From Gnetum montanum (taxonomy: Eukaryota; Streptophyta; Gnetopsida; Gnetales; Gnetaceae): a DNA stretch of 64,000 nucleotides. How positions within the stretch are numbered: the first letter of the stretch is position 1; each line of letters begins with the position of its first letter. The stretch covers positions 356,458 to 420,457 of the forward strand of contig MNCI01000967.1 in the NCBI GenBank assembly GCA_015680685.1. Reading direction: 5' to 3'. Shown in pieces: positions 58,478 through 64,000 of the stretch. The translations under genes and the position numbers were made by a program. The notes beneath the pieces were generated by a model. The model had not been told where the DNA came from. It saw only the letters and a list, made by a program, of their open reading frames with translations, and searched no databases.

Positions 58478-60000
58478 GTGAGTTTTGTGGAGGTATCTTA
58501 ATGTGTTGTATAATCTGTGTTACACTATACAAAGGTGTTAACTACATCTTTGTGTATTGCCAAGTTTTATATTGATAGGAATGGTCTTCACAATGATATA
58601 GATGCCTTGGCATTGGCACAGACGACCTTGCAAGAGTTCTCCTCTACCGAGAATGTGTGTGTTGGCATAATAGGACAACTTGGGCTTAAGTTTAAAACCT
58701 ACCCAACCTGGTATTTCCAATTTTATGGGAAGTCTAAGGAGGTTGGTTTATTGGATAGGGAGTGGGCATCCCTCAGACCACTTACCATTGAAAACATGCT
58801 AGTGGAAATCCCACCATTTCCTATGTCATTTAAACCTGGTATGCCAAGCCATGCATTTGTTGTTATGTTTTGAAATGATGATGTTCTATCATCATTTTTT
58901 TATTATTTTTTTCTAACTTTTTTCCTTTTTTGTTTTGCAAACTATTACAATGGTGACAGAATCCCAAGAGGTCACTATGATCACCTTTGGGTGTAATGGA
59001 ACCAACCTCTTTTTCAAGTACGAGGAGGTGGAGGAGACACAGCATTGGCTCTGCAATGGGGTCCCAGCCACCTTTGTCCACAACCTTCATGAGGCTAGGC
59101 TCATGGACTTATTTTTAGCTATAAACCCAAGTGTCTCGCCTACCAAAATGCTTTCCCTAGCCGATTCCTTCTTCAAGAAGGCTAACTGCTTCTATATACG
59201 TGTTCACTATGTATGGGTGGTGTTTGAAATCAATGACCAATTATTTGTGGATCTTTTCAATGTTCCTTTTGATGGTCTCCCTGTAGGAGAAAAATCTAAG
59301 AAAGATGCGAACCATCAGGGGGACATCGAGGAGTGGCTAGGGACAGCCAAGGACCGAAAGGGGTTCTACATTGAGAAAGTCAAGCTAAGGGTGGCCAAAA
59401 CAATTTACCATGTCTTCCGTGCCTGTTCCTTCTCCAAGCTACTCTCCCAAGGAAAAATTCATGGAGCGAAGCAGGCTTGGATAACAAGGGATGTGATGGA
59501 AGAAGGGACTCTCTACAACTGGGCCAAGTACCCTTACAAAGGCTTGTAGGCTGAAATAGTTAAACTTTGTAGGAATCTTGAGTCCTATTTCAATGTGCAC
59601 CACATCTTTTTTGTAGCCTACCTGTGATGCTTTGTGAAATTCTTGGTAGTCCTTGAGAATGACATTTTGGTGTAACAAGACCGTAGTTAGATTTCCAAAT
59701 CATGGATTTGCCACGTTTTTCATACCACATGATCCCAAGATCCCCCAGAAGTTATTGGGAAATCATTTTTGATAATGACAAGGGATCAAGTGGCACATCC
59801 TTTTCATGCCCAAGATAGCATGGAAGAGGCATTCCCCATTAACATAGGTAATGTGAAAAGGGGAGAACGCCTCATTGTAGAAATAGTGACAACTAGGTTG
59901 CAACGTAAGAAATCCCATCCCACCGAAGAGCCTCCCCATACAAATGAAGAGAGGGGGAAGAAGATGAAACTCAAAATTCACAAAGTGTAGCCCCCAATTG

Positions 60001-60120
60001 GTAAGCGTGTTTAACTATTTGGTTAATGCTTGCTACGCTGTGCTACGCTAGGTAGCATTGCATGGCGTAGCATCTATTCTGAGTTGGTATATCTTGCCTA
60101 TTGTAATTATGCTTTATTAG
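60001..60120 (+). other. 120-bp intron of D's antisense gene
   Basis: GTAAGC to TTATTAG. Copy A has an intron at the equivalent point (about 11148 to 11020). Confidence 0.6.
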
Positions 60121-60503
60121 CAAAGGAAGGAGAAGAGGAAGGGGAGGAAGAGGTTGTGGCCCCTAGAACAGGGGCAACTAATGAAGATGAAGAGGCCTTG
60201 TTCATAGAGAAAAGTCCTTGGCTAACAAAGAAGGGGCCCTTACTACAGAAGAAAGGGCCTTGTCCAGTGAGGAAGAGGCCCCTGTTGACGAAGAGGAGGC
60301 TCTCGCTAATGAGGAAGAGGCCCTTGCCAATCAAGAAGGCGTCCCTATTGATAACCCTTTTGTCAAGTGTGGTTTAGTACCAAAGGAATGTATGAGTGTT
60401 GAGGACACTACTATGCTATTGGGTCAGCTAGAAAGAGAGGGGCTCTAGTTTGACGTTGGTGATCTTGATCACTTGTTTGACAGTGTGTTGATGGGTGACC
60501 CGA

Positions 60504-60522
60504 CCCCCCCCCCCCCCCCCCC
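60504..60522 (+). repeat. 19-base C run in D's antisense gene
   Basis: A homopolymer inside exon 60121-60551, read as a proline run (DPTPPPPPPTTI). Confidence 0.9.
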
Positions 60523-61487
60523 TACCACTATCACCTCTGAGGGTTTGCTGGGTAGGAGCTTTACACTATCATTTACATCATTCATTAGCTTTGTCACTAA
60601 GCTTTTTACATTGTTGGAATTTCACCATGTCACTGTGACTAATTCCCTTCCGTGTGTGGTTGGTGGCCTCTCACCTCAAGTGGGATCCCAAGCATGTGGT
60701 TGAGGTCGATGTTGTACCTAAATTTTTACCAGAGGTGACTAAAGTACCTTGTCACATATACAATGAAGAAAATAAATGTGTGTTGTACTCGACACGCTCT
60801 TTGTGGAAGTGTAGGTGTGTGAATGAAGACCTCTGGAAATGAGTACAAAAACTTGAGTGGGAGAAGGCCAATCTAACCACTGAGGTGGGGGATCTCCAAT
60901 CCAAGAATGAATTCCTATTGGCCTAGGATGCTAACAATGGAAGTTAGCGTACAGCTGTCATCAACTATGCAAGATATTGGATGGTCATGTAGTGCAAAAA
61001 TGAAGCTAGATGTGAAATAATCAAACAACATATGCAAATGGACCTTCTAGCCTAGAAGAATTAAGATTGGAAGGATTATAGCACAAAGGTTTATGAGTGG
61101 GGGCAAGCATAGAAGAACCACAAGCACATGTATAAACTAGAATGTGCCGCCTACCATAAATAGTATTGGGATGCCTCAATCAAGTTGCATACCCATGAGC
61201 TATTCCTTGACATTATTGGTGCTTTTGGGGCTTACCACATGATCATGCAATAGGTGACAGTCAGTGAATCTCCCAAAAGGGAGGTGACCCTACCTACGGG
61301 TGAGACTACCACTGCCACCTTTTCTCCAGGACCACCCAAATGGATAACTGTAGAAAAGGAGAAAGTTGTAGCAAGCACTGATCTAGGGGATAGGAACTAG
61401 GCCAACATCATTGAGGAGGAGATCCTACAATGTCTTGCAGCCGGCATGGATCGGATACCCCCCGAAACAAATGTAGGGCCATCTCAG

Positions 61488-61575
61488 GTTAGTCACTTTT
61501 TTTGGTGCCATATTTTATTTTATTAAAGCCCTTATTGTAGCTTTAATTGATTATTTTATTTTCTTTGTTGTGTAG
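61488..61575 (+). other. 88-bp last intron of D's antisense gene
   Basis: CAG/GTTAGT, a T-rich body, then CTTTGTTGTGTAG/GAT. Removing it joins NVGPSQ to DLNENV in frame. The last exon ends GRDP-stop; in A the last exon ends VNDP-stop. Confidence 0.7.
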
Positions 61576-61638
61576 GATCTAAATGAAAATGTATGACCCA
61601 ATGAAGCTGGGGATGGTAGTGTGGGTAGAGACCCATAG

Positions 61639-62072
61639 CATAGTGGCGGGGAATTTTATTCTTGTCTTTAAATTTAGAAAAAAACTTATAAAAATTATTG
61701 ATTAGTATTGAATGAAGAATGGAATGTGAGGAGATTTATTTCATTTTGGCTAATGCATTGTATCATTTTTATTCTTTGTCTTTTTTAAGCTCCCAAGGCC
61801 ATTTCATGCCATCACTAATTTTAGGCCATTTCGGGCCATTGTGATAAAAAATTTGCTAGTTTTAGGCCTTAATGGGCCGTGGTGTGATGCAAACAATAGA
61901 AATAATTTGAACAATGTAATTAATGAGGAATATGCTAGCATAAACATTGAATGTGAAGCAAACGACGTGAGCAGTGGATGTATTGTTGATGCAAGCAGTA
62001 ATCATGGTGGAAGAAGTGAAGTAGTTGTGCTAACGCAAGTAACGATTATTCTCGTAGCTGCTTCCTAACCCA
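61639..62072. other. protease-side spacer of D's intron-like region
   Basis: Non-coding. It holds two 30-bp units at 61816 and 61856. The donor site of the protease-RT intron should lie here or just inside the protease exon, but I could not fix it. Confidence 0.5.
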
Positions 62073-62650
62073 TCATGGGCTCGGTGATGTGTACGGCTCA
62101 GGGGCCTTGTTATGATGCTCTTTTATGTCATCATCTACTACTTGAAAGGGCAGCTCAACCCATGTTGCTTCCTCGTTTGAACCGGTTTCAACTTGTTTAG
62201 GTGTTTCAGTTTGAACAGGGGTTCGGTCTTCAAATATTTTGACCTTTGACCCTTGCTCCATTCCTACATTATTTATGGCTTGGGGAGCCACTTCATCACC
62301 ATGAATTATCACTTCCCCTCTTGCATAGGGTAAGTGAATCTCCTAATGTATTGGAGAGGAAACAACCCTCAATTGGGCCAACCACGATCTCCCTAGGATC
62401 AGGTTGAACCCAGGCATTTCTTCTATGACTATGAATATTGTGCTTATGGGGAACTGGTCCCCTACGACAAAGTTGATATGCATAGTTCCTTTTACTAGCA
62501 CACGCACCCCATTAAACGATTTCAAGCAGGATGTCGTTGTGGGATTAATTTGATCTACCAAGACCAATTTGTCCACTATGGGCAAAGGGATGACATTAGT
62601 AGCAGCCTCATCATCAACATGTACCCTTCAGATCCTATGTTGTTTGACTC
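62073..62650 (-). pseudogene. protease of element D
   Basis: A retropepsin-like aspartic protease on the minus strand. RVHVDDEAATNVIPLPIVDK (about 62632-62573) carries the active-site Asp, with the usual Gly replaced by Glu. CLKSFNGVRVLVKGTMHINF and GFNLILGRSWLAQLRVV (about 62412-62360) follow. The C-terminal tail VIIHGDEVAPQAINN continues to a stop at 62073. The blocks align with A at 8130-8520. There is one stop inside the core (after SSPIH). The Gly change suggests an inactive enzyme unless the polymorphism is local. Confidence 0.85.
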
Positions 62651-63600
62651 GAATCGTGATGAACATAGGTGTCGTTGTCACCTAACCCTTTTCAGAGTTA
62701 TCTTTAATGGAATCATCATGGAATGTTAACTGAGATGGCCATGGTTCCTTGGCTGTAGAGGGAAGCATAACAACGTGAATCACTTCCTCCTCTGCTAACA
62801 TATTTTCGTTAATCGATATGGAAGTTAACATGCAAATCATGGCCTCATGATGTGTAGTAGAAGTCATTACCAAGTCATACAGGCTCAAAGTTGTTTTTTT
62901 CTATTTCAAAGCCTATTTAACTTGGGTGAGGGTGTTGAACAGATCTTGCCCACCATCTTGCCTCTTACTCTTTTCCTCCTCCATTTGTCCTAGAAAATAG
63001 ATCTCCCAAGGAGGGGGAACTTTAGGTTGAGGGTTTTGCTTTCTTGGATAATATGGTGGCGATTGCTTCTATGCAACATTATCGGTTGTTGATGATGAGG
63101 AGACCACAGGCACTGAGGACAAGGAGGTAGGCTTGGGAGGACCTAAGGTGGTGCGTTCCTTGGCCATCTTATCTGCTGAACGCTCTTCCCATTTTTTTGA
63201 ACTGAGGGTGGGGGGGTGGGGGTTGCAGGGCTATTTTATATGGTTTTCTCTATGTAATGGGGGTAGTTGAATGTTTTGGCACCCTAATGAAAAATGATGC
63301 CTATGGTGTTGGTGTGGGCAGTGGTGTGGGTTTGAGCATGAAAGGTGTAGGGGCAGATGTCTGAGGAGGAACTTTAAGGATGAATGGTTGTTGCAGTGTC
63401 CTTTTTGTTTTTGTTGGTGTTGCCATGCTACATTGAGGCACACACACCACGAATGGTTGCTATGGTGGTTCTGGGTTACTGTCAATGACAATCGTGTTGA
63501 TGATATACCCTGTGTTATTGGCATTGAGGGGGTCCTTGTAAATGTGCATGGATTGGTTTTCAAGGTGGATAGGACTACTCTCATCTAGGACAAGCTTGCC
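62651..63600 (-). pseudogene. gag-protease linker of element D
   Basis: This low-complexity polyprotein linker (Pro/Thr/Gln/His-rich, e.g. near 63350-63240) and the conserved MSLYDLVMTSTTHHEAM (62888-62838) correspond to A at 7171-8060. A G-rich tract lies at 63207-63223. Frames are interrupted. Confidence 0.6.
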
Positions 63601-64000
63601 CTAATTGACAATGCATTGAATGTCATCTTTCAATGCCAGGCAATAATCTATGTCATGACCGCATAGTTGATGGTAATCACAGAACCGTTCCAACCTAAAA
63701 TTCTTAGGAACTTGCGACTCATTGGGTGTGGCCAAGGAGGGGTCCCTAAGAAGTTTTCAATATGGCTTATGACGCTATGACGCTTAATCGCTTCCTCCGA
63801 CATCTGCTTCTACTAAATATATCTAGCCCCTAACAATTGCTTTAGGAGTTGTGAAGGCTTAACGGGTAAAGAAGTGTACTTGGAGGGATCATTGTGCTCA
63901 AAGTTGGGTTTAGGCTAGGTTGATGTCTCTAGTGCTAATGTTGAAGGCTAACTGGTGTTGCTTGAGCCAAATGTTGTTGTTGTGGCTACCTTTTTATTGT
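63601..64000 (-). pseudogene. gag (nucleocapsid part) of element D, cut by the right edge
   Basis: The minus strand reads PKNFRLERFCDYHQLCGHDI then DYCLALKDDIQCIV (about 63706-63610). This is the C-x-x-H-x-x-x-G-H-x-x-x-x-C-x-x-L-K nucleocapsid signature of plant Ty3/gypsy elements, better preserved than in A. The capsid part and 5' LTR lie beyond the window. Confidence 0.8.

Larger units (their letters stand above)
56957..61638 (+). pseudogene. multi-exon antisense accessory gene of element D
   Basis: This plus-strand gene lies between RT and protease of the minus-strand element D. Proposed exons: 56957-57075 (MAPKDERKH; donor GCTTG/GTAAGT), 58029-58477 (acceptor TTATGCAAG, donor ATAG/GTGAGT), about 58565-58832, 58962-60000 (donor ATTG/GTAAGC), 60121-60551, about 60681-61487 (donor CAG/GTTAGT) and 61576-61638. 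The first part has KPILIVLEIIGVL and VIVWSHLSAETMATITETLL, like FCP1/NIF-type HAD phosphatases. The middle has TNLFFKYEEVEETQHWL and QLFVDLFNVPFDGLPVGEKS, a long intact frame of about 200 residues. The tail is acidic (EEEALANEEEALAN), then coiled-coil-like. Copy A shares motif order, several introns and the last exon. Function unknown. Stops in exons 1, 2 and 6 suggest decay. Confidence 0.7.
49138..64000 (-). mobile_element. element D: giant Ty3/gypsy (Ogre/Tat-like), runs off the right edge
   Basis: In minus-strand order: gag (edge to 63600), linker, protease, intron-like interval with an antisense gene, RT, two RNase H domains, integrase, 3' UTR with 30-bp array, polypurine tract and 3' LTR. 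At least 14.9 kb. It is inserted in A's 3' LTR. Its coding parts are better preserved than those of A. Confidence 0.85.

Noticed and set aside
1-64000. Host protein-coding genes, tRNA or rRNA genes
   Set aside because: None was seen by eye on either strand. Every coding signal fits one of the six retrotransposons.

Overview
The window is intergenic DNA of a land plant, built almost entirely from old LTR retrotransposons nested inside one another. I see no host gene, tRNA, rRNA or CRISPR array. A large seed-plant genome (a gymnosperm is plausible) is inferred from the giant Ty3/gypsy elements, the deep nesting and the CpG-poor, stop-riddled coding remnants; the sequence alone does not prove it.

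Layout, left to right. Element E (minus strand, cut by the left edge) has gag at 1-975 and its 5' LTR at 1483-3524. It sits inside the 5' LTR of element A. Element A (plus strand) is the backbone: 5' LTR remnant 3525-4237, primer binding site, gag and protease 5278-8740, reverse transcriptase, two RNase H domains and integrase 26931-30417, then 3' UTR and 3' LTR 46758-49137. With its insertions removed its internal region is about 18 kb, the size of Ogre/Tat-type elements, and the second (archaeal-type) RNase H supports that clade. Element B (11720-20935, perfect 5-bp target duplication gaaag) sits inside A and carries gag plus an unrecognised coiled-coil ORF but no pol. Element G (Ty1/copia, gag only, 30462-46757) is inserted in A's 3' UTR. 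Element C (minus strand, 32910-43111) is inserted in the gag of G and is a deleted relative of A. Element D (minus strand, 49138 to beyond the right edge) is inserted in A's 3' LTR and has integrase through gag.

The most unusual observation is that A and D both carry, between protease and reverse transcriptase, a spliced gene on the opposite strand (A: 22248 down to 9507; D: 56957 up to 61638, with a TATA box at 56806). The two copies align over a HAD/FCP1-like segment, a middle domain, an acidic/coiled-coil tail and a matching last exon with the same stop position, and several introns match. The host-element side of this interval shows a conserved splice acceptor just before reverse transcriptase (26929 in A, 56311 in D). 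This suggests that the module sits in an enlarged version of the protease-RT intron known from Ogre elements. In A and C the interval also holds a degenerate array of roughly 190-bp units, each with a CATGCTGGCTAGCATG-like palindrome. A separate unit of about 30 bp flanks the module in both A and D and is amplified in the 3' UTRs of C and D.

All genes here are decayed, mostly with stops of the kind C-to-T change produces. Functional statements describe what the elements once encoded. All similarities were read by eye, without alignment software.
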